DNA of 64,000 nucleotides from Youngiibacter multivorans (lineage in GTDB: Bacteria; Bacillota; Clostridia; Clostridiales; Clostridiaceae): assembly GCF_017873395.1 (NCBI RefSeq), contig NZ_JAGGKC010000014.1, positions 28,572-92,571 on the forward strand, in the 5' to 3' direction. The position numbers and the translations under genes were made by a program. Below the pieces are notes generated by a model. That model ran no database searches. It was not told where the DNA came from and saw only the letters and a list, made by a program, of their open reading frames with translations. Shown piece by piece: positions 17,887 to 26,162 of this stretch (within the stretch, counting starts at the first letter, position 1; each line of letters starts with the position of its first letter).

Positions 17887-19371
17887 ATGGGAAAACCAAC
17901 TGGATTTATGGAATTTGACAGAATAGACCCCAAGAAAAGACCTCCCAGGGAAAGAATCAGTGACTGGAAGGAAATAAAGCTTCCGCTTGATGCGGTTACA
18001 GTAAGGAAGCAGGGTGCTAGGTGCATGAACTGCGGAGTTCCTTTCTGCCACAGCGGAGTGCTGCTTAATGGAATGGCGTCGGGATGTCCTCTGCATAACC
18101 TGATACCTGAATGGAACGAGCTTGTGTACAAGGGACAGTGGGAAGAGGCTTACAAGAGGCTTGCAAGGACCAACCCATTCCCTGAGTTCACATCAAGGGT
18201 ATGTCCGGCACCATGCGAAGGCTCCTGCACAGAAGGGCTTATCATGGAGCCTGTGACAATAAGCAACCTTGAGTATGAGATCATAGAGAAGGCCTTCTCT
18301 GAAGGTTGGGTAAGGCCGCTGAAGCCAAATCCTACAGGCAAGAAGGTTGCTGTCGTAGGAGCGGGACCATCGGGCATGTCGACGGCATACTACCTGAATG
18401 CGGTAGGACATGACGTCACAGTATATGAGAGGAACGACAGGCCGGGCGGACTGCTGATGTATGGAATACCCAACATGAAGCTGGACAAGGGTGTGGTGAT
18501 GAGAAGAGTCAGGGTTCTTGAGGAATCAGGAGTCAAGTTCGTCATGAACACCTCGGTCGGTAAGGACATTTCAGCAAAGGAACTCGTTGAGAAGTATGAC
18601 TCTGTAGTACTTTGCGGAGGTGCAACCAAGGGAAGGGGAATCCAGGTCGAGGGCAAGGACCTCAAGGGTGTCCACTTTGCTGTTGACTTCCTGAAGGCCA
18701 ACACGAAGAGTTTGCTTGATTCTGATCATAAGGATGGGGCATATGTAAGCGCAAAGGACAAGCATGTCATAGTAATAGGAGGAGGAGACACAGGAACTGA
18801 CTGCGTCGCCACTTCAATAAGGCATGGCTGCAAGAGCGTCAATCAGCTGGAGATACTTCCTGAACCGCCTGCAGCGAGGATAGAGGACAGCAACCCATGG
18901 CCTGAATGGCCGAAGAAGATCAAGGTGGACTATGGCCAGGAAGAGGCTATAAGCCTTTACGGAAGAGACCCGAGAAACTACCTCATCAATACAAAGAAGA
19001 TGGTAGGAGACAAGGATGGAAACGTGAAGGAGATACACACTGTTGAGATAAGCTGGGAAAAGGATCCGTCAGGCAGGCTTTATCCGAAGGAAGTTCCCGG
19101 AAGCGAGAAGGTATGGAAAGCAGACCTTGTGCTTCTGGCAATGGGATTCCTTGGACCTGAAGATGATATCCTTGATGAGCTGGATGTTGACAGGGATCCG
19201 AGAAGCAATGTCAAGGCAGACTATGAAGTATTTGAGACAAACGTCGAGAAGGTGTTCTCCGCCGGAGACATGAGAAGAGGCCAGAGCCTAATAGTATGGG
19301 CCCTTCAGGAAGGTAAGCTTGCCGCAAGGGAAGTTGACAAATATCTGATGGGAAAGAGTGTCATAAAGTAA
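17887..19371 (+). CDS. gltD: Glutamate synthase small subunit (NAD(P)H-dependent)
   Basis: Feeds electrons from NAD(P)H through FAD and 4Fe-4S clusters to GltB. The 494 residues include the N-terminal cluster-binding cysteines (CMNCGVPFCH, CPLHNLIPEWN, CPAPCEGSCTEG), the FAD site VAVVGAGPSGMSTAYYL, and the NAD(P) site VIVIGGGDTGTDC, ending with the second FAD contact FSAGDMRRGQSLIVWA. ATG 17887 follows GGGAGGCG, 13 bp after gltB; the frame opens earlier inside gltB but without a suitable start. Confidence 0.97.
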   Translation: MGKPTGFMEFDRIDPKKRPPRERISDWKEIKLPLDAVTVRKQGARCMNCGVPFCHSGVLLNGMASGCPLHNLIPEWNELVYKGQWEEAYKRLARTNPFPEFTSRVCPAPCEGSCTEGLIMEPVTISNLEYEIIEKAFSEGWVRPLKPNPTGKKVAVVGAGPSGMSTAYYLNAVGHDVTVYERNDRPGGLLMYGIPNMKLDKGVVMRRVRVLEESGVKFVMNTSVGKDISAKELVEKYDSVVLCGGATKGRGIQVEGKDLKGVHFAVDFLKANTKSLLDSDHKDGAYVSAKDKHVIVIGGGDTGTDCVATSIRHGCKSVNQLEILPEPPAARIEDSNPWPEWPKKIKVDYGQEEAISLYGRDPRNYLINTKKMVGDKDGNVKEIHTVEISWEKDPSGRLYPKEVPGSEKVWKADLVLLAMGFLGPEDDILDELDVDRDPRSNVKADYEVFETNVEKVFSAGDMRRGQSLIVWALQEGKLAAREVDKYLMGKSVIK

Positions 19372-19376
19372 GATAA

Positions 19377-19412
19377 ATACCGGGATGCAGATTAATGCAT
19401 CCCGGTATTTTC
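19377..19412 (+). terminator. Terminator after gltD
   Basis: ATACCGGGATGCA and TGCATCCCGGTAT form a 13-bp stem followed by TTTTCT. Confidence 0.92.
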
Positions 19413-19766
19413 TGTCTCAAGGCATATTTTCTCGTAAAATCTAAAGCTTATCTGCTTGCTGAGGTTAAGCTGAGCGCAGAAGCCTTACTAAGCTGTTCCA
19501 TTTTGGAATACTTTGAAATGCCTTAAAATCACAGCGTGATACATAATGATACAATATGATACTATATTCATGTTTGAAGTATTACTGATATATTGAAATG
19601 TTAGCAGAGTAAAATATAGTAAAATTAAAAATAATAAAGCAAGTTTCTAAAAATGTTAAAATATTAACGACAATTGACATGCTTTGAAAATATTTATTGC
19701 ATTTTATTATTAATTGATTATAATAATGTGGTACGCGAAATCTTTTATCAAGAGGGGAAATGACAA
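19413..19766 (+). promoter_or_regulatory. AT-rich gap with a promoter for the 96-residue gene
   Basis: No coding sequence is seen. TTGCAT (19697-19702), a 16-bp spacer and TATAAT (19719-19724) make a plausible promoter, with a start near 19731 and a ribosome binding site AGAGGGGAAA before the next gene. A second TTGACA at 19674 has no matching -10. Confidence 0.6.
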
Positions 19767-20057
19767 ATGAAAAAGGCATTCATAAGCCTTACTGAACTTG
19801 AAGAGCAGCTTAAAGAGGTTCTCAGCATAAACGCTCTTCCGCACGATGCAGAAAAACTTGTAGATGAGATAAAGAATATAAATGAAGTCACTGGCTTCAA
19901 TGACCTTGGAAGACTTCATATGGTCGACCTGGGAGACCTGGGCGATTTAATCGTCAAGGGCAAGGAGATAGGCAGTGAGCTTTATTTCAACTATGTGGCA
20001 TTCAAGAACGGTCCAGATGTATTCAGGGGAATGAACCACTGGGTTTACGGAATCTGA
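19767..20057 (+). CDS. Small protein of unknown function (96 aa)
   Basis: I do not recognise the family. The protein is acidic and soluble, with no signal peptide or membrane segment. Residues 6-40 look helical (SLTELEEQLKEVL...AEKLVDEIKNI); the middle holds a repeated glycine-aspartate pattern, VDLGDLGDLIVKG, and the end is aromatic (NHWVYGI). It has its own promoter-like sequence, an AGAGGGG ribosome binding site, and a terminator shared with the convergent nitR. Its place between gltBD and glnA-nitR suggests, but does not show, a link with nitrogen metabolism. Confidence 0.7.
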   Translation: MKKAFISLTELEEQLKEVLSINALPHDAEKLVDEIKNINEVTGFNDLGRLHMVDLGDLGDLIVKGKEIGSELYFNYVAFKNGPDVFRGMNHWVYGI

Positions 20058-20090
20058 TCCAGGTCAATCCCTGTAATGTGCAGAAATGAT

Positions 20091-20133
20091 AAAGAGCAGG
20101 AAGTGTGTGTTTTACGCACTCTTCCTGCTCTTT
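20091..20133. terminator. Bidirectional terminator between the 96-aa gene and nitR
   Basis: AAAGAGCAGGAAG-TGTGTG / CGCACT-CTTCCTGCTCTTT forms a long stem with A-rich and T-rich flanks, fitting both converging genes. Confidence 0.9.
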
Positions 20134-20710
20134 ATTCTTTCCTGAAGCCGTGGGCTACTACAGCCTTGGCGGCCTTCTCCATCGGAAGGCACATGTCCAT
20201 GGCCATCTTCCTAAGACATGCGAAGGCTTCTTCCTCAGTCATGTTCTCTTCCTTCATCAGTATGCCCTTGGCCTTCTCTACTGTGATCCTCCCCTCAAGC
20301 TTCTTTTCCACTTCCAGAAGCTTCAGCTTGAGGTCAAGGATCTTCCTGGATGTGTTCACAGCGAGTTCTACGGTCTTGTAGAGCGAATCAAGGGTCATGG
20401 GGAAGGTTATATAGGCATAGAGGTTCATCGTCTCCAGGGTCTTCCTGAAGGCTCCTTCAGGCTGGTCTACTATGAAGACCACGGAGGTAACATAGTCGGA
20501 TTCAAGGACCCTTGCCGTGGCTACCGTGCTTGCGCCTCCAATTTCAAGGGGCATGATGACTATGTCAGGCTTGACCCGCCTGGCAGTCCTTAAGACCTCT
20601 TCTATGCTCTGGAAAGTGTAAATCCTATATCCCCGCCTCTCCAGGGAGGAACGGAGCTTTTCAATGACCGATATGCTGCTGTGGCCAATGACTATCGTCT
20701 GTTCTTTCAT
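20132..20710 (-). CDS. nitR: ANTAR-domain antitermination response regulator (NitR-like)
   Basis: 192 residues: an N-terminal receiver-like domain (about 1-115) and a C-terminal ANTAR domain (about 130-190, LEGRITVEKAKGILMKEENMTEEEAFACLRKMAMD) that binds RNA hairpins and prevents termination. The receiver seems not to be phosphorylatable: the site that usually carries the aspartate reads VIMPLEIGG. It follows glnA by 18 bp with a good site (GGAGGAGC) before ATG. In Clostridium saccharobutylicum glnA is followed by nitR, encoding this type of protein, beside glutamate synthase genes. The same arrangement here supports control of glnA, perhaps through the terminator in the glnA leader. Confidence 0.88.
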   Translation of the reverse strand: MKEQTIVIGHSSISVIEKLRSSLERRGYRIYTFQSIEEVLRTARRVKPDIVIMPLEIGGASTVATARVLESDYVTSVVFIVDQPEGAFRKTLETMNLYAYITFPMTLDSLYKTVELAVNTSRKILDLKLKLLEVEKKLEGRITVEKAKGILMKEENMTEEEAFACLRKMAMDMCLPMEKAAKAVVAHGFRKE

Positions 20711-20728
20711 GATGCTCCTCCAAAGGGA

Positions 20729-22051
20729 TCAGAATCTCTGAAGATACCTCTCGATTTCCCAGGCAGTAATCTGGCTGGAATAGTTATCCCATTCTTTCAT
20801 GCATGCTTCAGTCAGTTTCTCGAATATGTGCTCTCCTAGTGTGTCTCTCATGAGACTGCTCTCATTAAGGCAGCTAACAGCTTCATAGAGGTTGTAAGGC
20901 AGCCTCTCAATTCCCTTTTCGTCAATTTCCTTCTGCGACAGGTCGTAGAGGTTAGAGTTCAGGGGTGCTCCAGGATCAAGGTTCTTCAAAACCCCATCCA
21001 TTCCTGCAGCTAGGACTGCAGCTATAGCTGTGTAAGGGTTCGCTGACGAATCCGGGCTCCTTAGCTCGATCCTTGTCGAGTCCCTGATTATGGAAGGAAC
21101 CCTTATAAGCGGACTTCTGTTCCTTGAAGACCAGCTGATGAGAGCTGGAGCTTCATAGCCTGAAACAAGCCTCTTGTAGGAATTGACAGTCGGATTGGTA
21201 ACTGCGGTATATTCCCTGGCATGGATAAGCAGTCCTGCCATGAAGCTATATGCGAGCTTTGACATTTTAAGAGTATCGCTGCCGTCATAAAAGAGGTTAG
21301 ATCCATCCTCCGAGCTCAGCGACAGGTTGAGGTGCATTCCTGAACCGCTTACACCGAAGGAAGGCTTCGGCATGAACGTCGCATGGAGACCGTGTCTCTT
21401 TGCTATGAGCCTCACTACCATCTTGAAGGTCATTATGCTGTCTGCGGCATTAAGCGCATTGCTGTACCTGAAGTCTATCTCATGCTGTCCGGGTGCGTTC
21501 TCATGATGGGACGCCTCGACTGAAAAGCCCATGTCTTTCAGGGTCCTGACTATATCCTTCCTTGCATTTCCTCCAAGGTCCTGGGGAGCCATATCGAAGT
21601 AGCTTGCCTTGTCATGGGTTATCCTGCTTGGTTCTCCTGTATCGGTTGTATGGAACATGAAGAACTCGCACTCAGGACCAACCTGAAGAGTATATCCTTT
21701 TTCAGCTGAATCCCTGATCACCCTTTTCAGAGTGTTCCTTGGGCAGCCGCTGAAGTCCTTCCCTTCTGAATCGACTATGTCGCAGATGAGCCTTGCTTCC
21801 TTTGGATATTCCGCCCATGGAAGTATGAGGAAGGTATCAAGGTCCGGCCTGAGATACATGTCCGATTCCTCAATCCTCACGAATCCGTCTATAGCCGAGC
21901 CATCGAACATGATCTCGCCGCTAAGAGCCTTTCCCAGTTCTTCTGACGGAATTGACACGCTCTTCATTATTCCAAATATGTCCGTGAACTGCAATTCAAT
22001 GAATTCCACCTGATTCTCCACCACGGCCTGGATGACTTCATTCCTGTCCAT
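20729..22051 (-). CDS. glnA: Glutamine synthetase type I (alpha)
   Basis: Makes glutamine from glutamate and ammonia with ATP. At 440 residues it is of the short GSI-alpha class found in Firmicutes, without an adenylylation segment. Motifs: FTDIFGIMKSVSIP, DGSAIDGFVRIEESDMYLRPD, VGPECEFFMF, ASHHENAPGQHEIDFRY, MPKPSFGVSGSGMH (ATP loop) and NRSPLIRVP. The start codon follows AGGAGGTTCAA. With nitR it forms an operon behind an attenuator-like leader; gltBD lies convergent, so both halves of the GS/GOGAT cycle are here. Confidence 0.97.
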   Translation of the reverse strand: MDRNEVIQAVVENQVEFIELQFTDIFGIMKSVSIPSEELGKALSGEIMFDGSAIDGFVRIEESDMYLRPDLDTFLILPWAEYPKEARLICDIVDSEGKDFSGCPRNTLKRVIRDSAEKGYTLQVGPECEFFMFHTTDTGEPSRITHDKASYFDMAPQDLGGNARKDIVRTLKDMGFSVEASHHENAPGQHEIDFRYSNALNAADSIMTFKMVVRLIAKRHGLHATFMPKPSFGVSGSGMHLNLSLSSEDGSNLFYDGSDTLKMSKLAYSFMAGLLIHAREYTAVTNPTVNSYKRLVSGYEAPALISWSSRNRSPLIRVPSIIRDSTRIELRSPDSSANPYTAIAAVLAAGMDGVLKNLDPGAPLNSNLYDLSQKEIDEKGIERLPYNLYEAVSCLNESSLMRDTLGEHIFEKLTEACMKEWDNYSSQITAWEIERYLQRF

Positions 22052-22130
22052 TTGAACCTCCTGAGTACAATATTAATATTTTCTTTCCCTAATTATATCC
22101 TCTATTCGCCTGTGGAAGAACAAGCAATAT

Positions 22131-22230
22131 AAAAAAGCCCGCAGCTTAAACCAAATGGTAAAGCTGCGGACGCCATTGCCCGTTTTTCCTCGACACCTGT
22201 ATTATATATCCTACCCTGTGTTTCTGTAAA
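22131..22230 (-). promoter_or_regulatory. glnA promoter and leader terminator with a possible ANTAR hairpin
   Basis: On the minus strand TTTACA (22230-22225), an 18-bp spacer and TATAAT (22206-22201) form a promoter. The leader then has GTCCGCAGCTT / AAGCTGCGGGC (22171-22161 with 22147-22137) followed by TTTTTT, a factor-independent terminator 80 bp before glnA. A small hairpin GGGC-AATGGC-GTCC (22181-22168) has a six-base loop with A at 1 and G at 4, as ANTAR targets do, and shares its 3' arm with the terminator, so the two exclude each other. The second hairpin of the usual pair is not evident. Confidence 0.6.
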
Positions 22231-22291
22231 TAGTCTGGCTGTTTTCATAATTGAGGTAACGGATTTAATTACAATGAGGAGTTTGCAATTA

Positions 22292-22320
22292 TTGACATTC
22301 AAAAAAGAAAACGTTATACT
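22292..22320 (+). promoter_or_regulatory. Promoter of the aldo-keto reductase gene
   Basis: TTGACA (22292-22297), a 17-bp spacer and TATACT (22315-22320). The spacer and -10 contain AGAAAACGTTATAC, a weak match to the CcpA cre consensus. Confidence 0.8.
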
Positions 22321-22450
22321 TTCGATATGTCTGGTCTTACCAGTAATCTATGATTGATAATTTTGTAACTTGAAATTTCGATGCAAATGCTTAACTGATG
22401 ATAATAGATGCTATATACTAGTCATAAGTGAGAATTATGGGAGGGAAATT

Positions 22451-23578
22451 ATGAAGTACAGGGAATTTGGGAAAACAGGAATAATGGTTTCTGCACTCGG
22501 CTTTGGAGCCATGAGGCTGCCGACTACAGACGGGGACCCGGGAAGCAGGAACATTGATGTGGATAAGGCAGTTGGCATGATCAGGCATGCCATTGACAGC
22601 GGAATCAACTATGTTGATACTGCGTACCTGTACCACAAGTACAGCAGCGAAACACTGGTTGGCAGGGCTTTACAGGACGGGTACAGGGAAAAGACATACC
22701 TTGCAACCAAATCTCCGGTATGGAAGATTGAGAAGCCTGAAGACTTTGACAAGTATCTCGATGAGCAGCTGGGCAAGCTTCAGACAGACCATATCGACTT
22801 TTACCTTCTGCATGCCATGAACAGGGACAGATGGGATAATGTCATACTGAAGCATGATGTATTGAAAAGGGCTGAAATGGCAAAAGCTGCTGGGAAAATC
22901 AAATATATTGGATTCTCGTTTCATGATGACCTTGATGCATTTAAGCTTATACTTGATGGTTATGACAAGTGGGATTTCTGCCAGATTCAGTACAACTATA
23001 TTGACACTGACACTCAGGCAGGTCTTGAAGGATACAATATGGTGAAGGAAAGAGGCATAGGCCTTGTCATCATGGAGCCTCTCCTTGGCGGAAAGCTTGC
23101 CGTTCCTCCAATCCAGGTCAAGAATGCCCTGGATTCATCCAGGACACCTGTAGAGTGGGCCTTTGATTATATATGGGACCATGAAGGCGTTTCGCTGCTG
23201 CTAAGCGGGATGAGTACCATGGAGCAGGTTGAAGAGAACCTGGTCTTCGCAGACAGGTCCGGCAAAGGAATGCTGACAGAGCCTGAGAAGGAAATGTTCA
23301 AAAAGGCCAAGACCATTTACGACACAATGGCCCTTGTGCCCTGCACAAAGTGCCAGTATTGCATGCCTTGTCCATTTGGACTCAACATTCCGGGAATATT
23401 CGAGGCGTACAATTCCACTGCAATCAAGAAGATGGATGAATCAAAGGGACTATATTTCGCAATGGAGACTCTTGCGGATGCCTGCACAGCATGCAAAAAC
23501 TGTGAGGAGCAGTGTCCCCAGAACATAAAGGTATCTGAGATCATGCCAGTCATAGACAAGCTATTTGCAAACTCATAG
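22451..23578 (+). CDS. Aldo-keto reductase with C-terminal ferredoxin-like domain
   Basis: 375 residues. The N-terminal 280 form an NAD(P)H-dependent aldo-keto reductase barrel: YREFGKTGIMVSALGFG start, the catalytic aspartate/tyrosine in VDTAYLYHKYSSE, HIDFYLLHAM and the cofactor loop LSGMSTMEQVEENL. The last 90 residues hold two cysteine clusters, CTKCQYCMPCPFGLNIP and CTACKNCEEQCPQNIKVSE, typical of the large ferredoxin-containing subfamily of anaerobes. Substrate unknown; an aldehyde or ketone reductase is the general expectation. ATG 22451 follows GGGAGGGAAATT; the frame opens at 22370 without a site. Own promoter upstream, own palindromic terminator downstream. Confidence 0.88.
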   Translation: MKYREFGKTGIMVSALGFGAMRLPTTDGDPGSRNIDVDKAVGMIRHAIDSGINYVDTAYLYHKYSSETLVGRALQDGYREKTYLATKSPVWKIEKPEDFDKYLDEQLGKLQTDHIDFYLLHAMNRDRWDNVILKHDVLKRAEMAKAAGKIKYIGFSFHDDLDAFKLILDGYDKWDFCQIQYNYIDTDTQAGLEGYNMVKERGIGLVIMEPLLGGKLAVPPIQVKNALDSSRTPVEWAFDYIWDHEGVSLLLSGMSTMEQVEENLVFADRSGKGMLTEPEKEMFKKAKTIYDTMALVPCTKCQYCMPCPFGLNIPGIFEAYNSTAIKKMDESKGLYFAMETLADACTACKNCEEQCPQNIKVSEIMPVIDKLFANS

Positions 23579-23586
23579 AAAAGAAG

Positions 23587-23612
23587 TGACCGGTCCGTTT
23601 ACGGACCGGTCA
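23587..23612. terminator. Perfect hairpin between convergent genes
   Basis: TGACCGGTCCG and CGGACCGGTCA around TTTA form an 11-bp stem. There is no long T-tract, so it may act in both directions only weakly. Confidence 0.65.
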
Positions 23613-23667
23613 TCTATATGCTATAGCTTAACTGATACAGAGGATGCCGCAGCAAACTGTGGATTAA

Positions 23668-24906
23668 TCAGCTGATGGTGTTGATGGATTCTTCCTTATT
23701 ACGTACAGCTCTTATTGCCTTCCTGCCGGTCGATATGTAGGTCAGGAGTGTCCCACTCATCATCAGGATCCCTCCGATGACTAGGAATGTTATGTAGGAG
23801 CCTGTTGAATCATAGGAAAATCCAGCAAGTGGCGGACCGATTATTCCTCCGATGCTGGTAGCCGCATGGGAAAGCCCCACAAGGGTTCCGGATTCTCTAG
23901 TTCCGAATACGCTGATGAATGCAAGGGTGCCGAGCATTCCAACCACTGTAGCAGGAGCAATAAGCACTGCAAGTACCGCAGCACCTGCGAATCCTTTCAG
24001 TAAAGGGGATAGCACAAGTATTATCGCAGAAGGCATCATGCAGATCAATGTTGCGATGCCTACGCCTTTTTTATCAGCGAGTGCTCCATATATCGGCCCC
24101 CATGCCATCTTTGCGATACTGTATATGGATATGCAGAGTGAAGCCTGTATAGCTGTTATTCCCATTCCCTGGTAGATTGCAGAGGCATTGTTGAAATAAC
24201 CCATGAAAGCTAGTGCAATAAGGAAGCAGGCTGAAAAAATCAGCCAGAACTGCAATGTTCCCTTTATGTCGCGCATAACAAGTCCTGTGATTTTTTTTGC
24301 TTCTGTCTCTGCCTTATCATCTGAGCCTGATGCCTCAAGACCATAATGGGAAGGATGCTCTGAAAGAAGGAAGATACCTGTCAGGATGATCCATATTCCT
24401 GCAAAGCTTCCATGGACAAGAGCTGCCTTTCTTACACCAATGTTCTCTATGAGCCAGGCTGCCGCAGGGACTATGAATATTCCTCCGAAGCCGGTTCCAA
24501 CTCCAAGAAATCCCATCACCTTCGCGCTTCCTCTGGCATACCACCAGGTTATGACAACCTGTGCAGATGCGAAGCCGGCCAGGACAGAGGCAGAACCCAG
24601 AAGAAACGAAGCGGCATATACGAAAGGAAGTCCCATGAAGGCTATGGATGCGAAGAAAAGGAACATCATGACTCCACTGGCTGCGACAACCTTCTTTATA
24701 CCGAATGCATCAAGGATCTTACCGATGGCAAGCGATGATACCAGAGCCCCGATGCCGGCAATTGTAAAAATGAAGGACCCTTCGGTTATGCTTATATCAT
24801 AAAGCCTGCATATTGGAAGCAGATAAACTGACATGGATACATTGGAGCCTATGGCCACCATTACCATCAGTATGCTGCCGATTGATACCTTCCTGGCTCT
24901 ATCCAT
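23668..24906 (-). CDS. MFS transporter (OFA / monocarboxylate-like)
   Basis: 412 residues, about 12 hydrophobic segments in two bundles with a hydrophilic centre (near residue 200, SEHPSHYGLEASGSDDKAETEAKK). The N-terminal bundle has GKILDAFGIKKV, a version of the MFS A motif, and the TGFGGIFIVPAAAWLI segment resembles the oxalate/formate antiporter and monocarboxylate branch. Substrate therefore likely a small organic anion, but this is inference. The start at 24906 (MDRARKVS) is preceded by AGGGGTG; a 12-residue longer frame starts inside that site. It stands alone between a convergent reductase gene and a divergent gene. Confidence 0.8.
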   Translation of the reverse strand: MDRARKVSIGSILMVMVAIGSNVSMSVYLLPICRLYDISITEGSFIFTIAGIGALVSSLAIGKILDAFGIKKVVAASGVMMFLFFASIAFMGLPFVYAASFLLGSASVLAGFASAQVVITWWYARGSAKVMGFLGVGTGFGGIFIVPAAAWLIENIGVRKAALVHGSFAGIWIILTGIFLLSEHPSHYGLEASGSDDKAETEAKKITGLVMRDIKGTLQFWLIFSACFLIALAFMGYFNNASAIYQGMGITAIQASLCISIYSIAKMAWGPIYGALADKKGVGIATLICMMPSAIILVLSPLLKGFAGAAVLAVLIAPATVVGMLGTLAFISVFGTRESGTLVGLSHAATSIGGIIGPPLAGFSYDSTGSYITFLVIGGILMMSGTLLTYISTGRKAIRAVRNKEESINTIS

Positions 24907-25151
24907 CAAATTCACCCCTAAATCTTTGCAATATTCCGACAAATTTATGTATAATACTTGCTTCTTTCATTATGATTGTATAACAATGATATTGTGATGT
25001 ATACGTTTTTTTGTCAATCGATGGTATATTTAGCAATAGTCTAACGAAAACATGCGGAGATTATTGTTTTGCCAATATTCTGCCTATGGGTACGATACCA
25101 TGGGGATTTGTTTTATAATAAAATTGAGTCAGCAGGAAGGAGGCGATTCCC

Positions 25152-26099
25152 ATGCTTGAATGGAAGGAATTTAACAGGATCCGCGGTTGGATGCTTAGAA
25201 ATGCAAGGCCCATTGACCTGGCAAGATGGAAATACCATTTTGAGGAGGGCTCAATACATGATGTCATGACCTGCCTGGGAACATACCAGAACAGCGATGG
25301 GGGATTCGGGAATGCGCTGGAGGCAGATTCATGGAATCCATACTCTACACCGGTACAGACTGCTGCAGCAATAGGAATCCTCAAGGAGTCAGGATTTCAG
25401 GACAGAAGGGATGGCCTTGTGAATGCAATTCTTAGTTACCTTGAAAGTGAGTCTGGATTCAGAGAGGGCAGATGGGAGAATGTAGCTATGTCAAATGACT
25501 CTTATCCCCATGCTCCGTGGTGGTCATATGACTCGGGTAGTGCTGAAAGGGAGAGGTTCAATCCTACAGCAACACTCACAGGGTTTATCCTGGTATTTGC
25601 CGACAGGAATTCCGATTTGTTCAAAAAGGCTTTGGCCCTGGCGGATGATCTGCTGAGAGAATTTCTCAGTAACCCTAAAATTGATATGCATCCTTTGATA
25701 TGTGTACAGGACCTTCTTGAAGACATATCCAGGGCCAGGGTAGAGAGCAGGCTGAGGTATGCTGAGGCTGTCAAGGCTTTCAATGAGAGATCGGTAGAGC
25801 TGATCCTTTCAGACAAAGACAACTGGGGCGGATACTCTACATACCCTTCTCATTTCGTGAAATCAAGGGGAGACGAGGTGGACAGAGGGATAGGTGACCT
25901 GTCATTAAAGGAAGCCGAATGGCTGGTAAAAAACAGGAACAAGGATGGGGTATGGGATATTTCCTGGAAATGGGACAAATATCCTAAAGAGTTCGCCATA
26001 TCAGAAAACTGGTGGAAGGGAAGCCTGGCAGTGAGGAACTGCATGTTCTTAAGGGCCATGGGGCAGATAGAAGGACTGAGAACCAGGGAGAGAATCTGA
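25152..26099 (+). CDS. Alpha/alpha-toroid protein (prenyltransferase/squalene-oxidase repeat-like)
   Basis: 315 residues with repeats of the terpenoid cyclase / prenyltransferase alpha-barrel type: QNSDGGFGNALEADSWNP (near 48), SYLESESGF..GRWEN (near 98), DNWGGYSTYPSHF (near 225) and NKDGVWDISWKW (near 262), each a Gly/Trp-rich turn between helices. No DXDD or metal-ligand set of a real cyclase or farnesyltransferase is evident. No signal peptide. The ATG at 25152 follows GGAGGCG. Function unknown; a carbohydrate- or polymer-acting role is possible because many such toroids are glycan enzymes. The next gene starts 63 bp later and could be co-transcribed. Confidence 0.6.
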   Translation: MLEWKEFNRIRGWMLRNARPIDLARWKYHFEEGSIHDVMTCLGTYQNSDGGFGNALEADSWNPYSTPVQTAAAIGILKESGFQDRRDGLVNAILSYLESESGFREGRWENVAMSNDSYPHAPWWSYDSGSAERERFNPTATLTGFILVFADRNSDLFKKALALADDLLREFLSNPKIDMHPLICVQDLLEDISRARVESRLRYAEAVKAFNERSVELILSDKDNWGGYSTYPSHFVKSRGDEVDRGIGDLSLKEAEWLVKNRNKDGVWDISWKWDKYPKEFAISENWWKGSLAVRNCMFLRAMGQIEGLRTRERI

Positions 26100-26162
26100 C
26101 AGAACAGGATATGGTGTGTCAAAGCTTTAATTGGATAAAACGAATTTGAATCAGGGAGGAAC

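Noticed and set aside
22186..22230. A second (P1) ANTAR hairpin before the AATGGC-loop hairpin
   Set aside because: No six-base loop with A1 and G4 on a real stem could be found between the promoter and the first hairpin.
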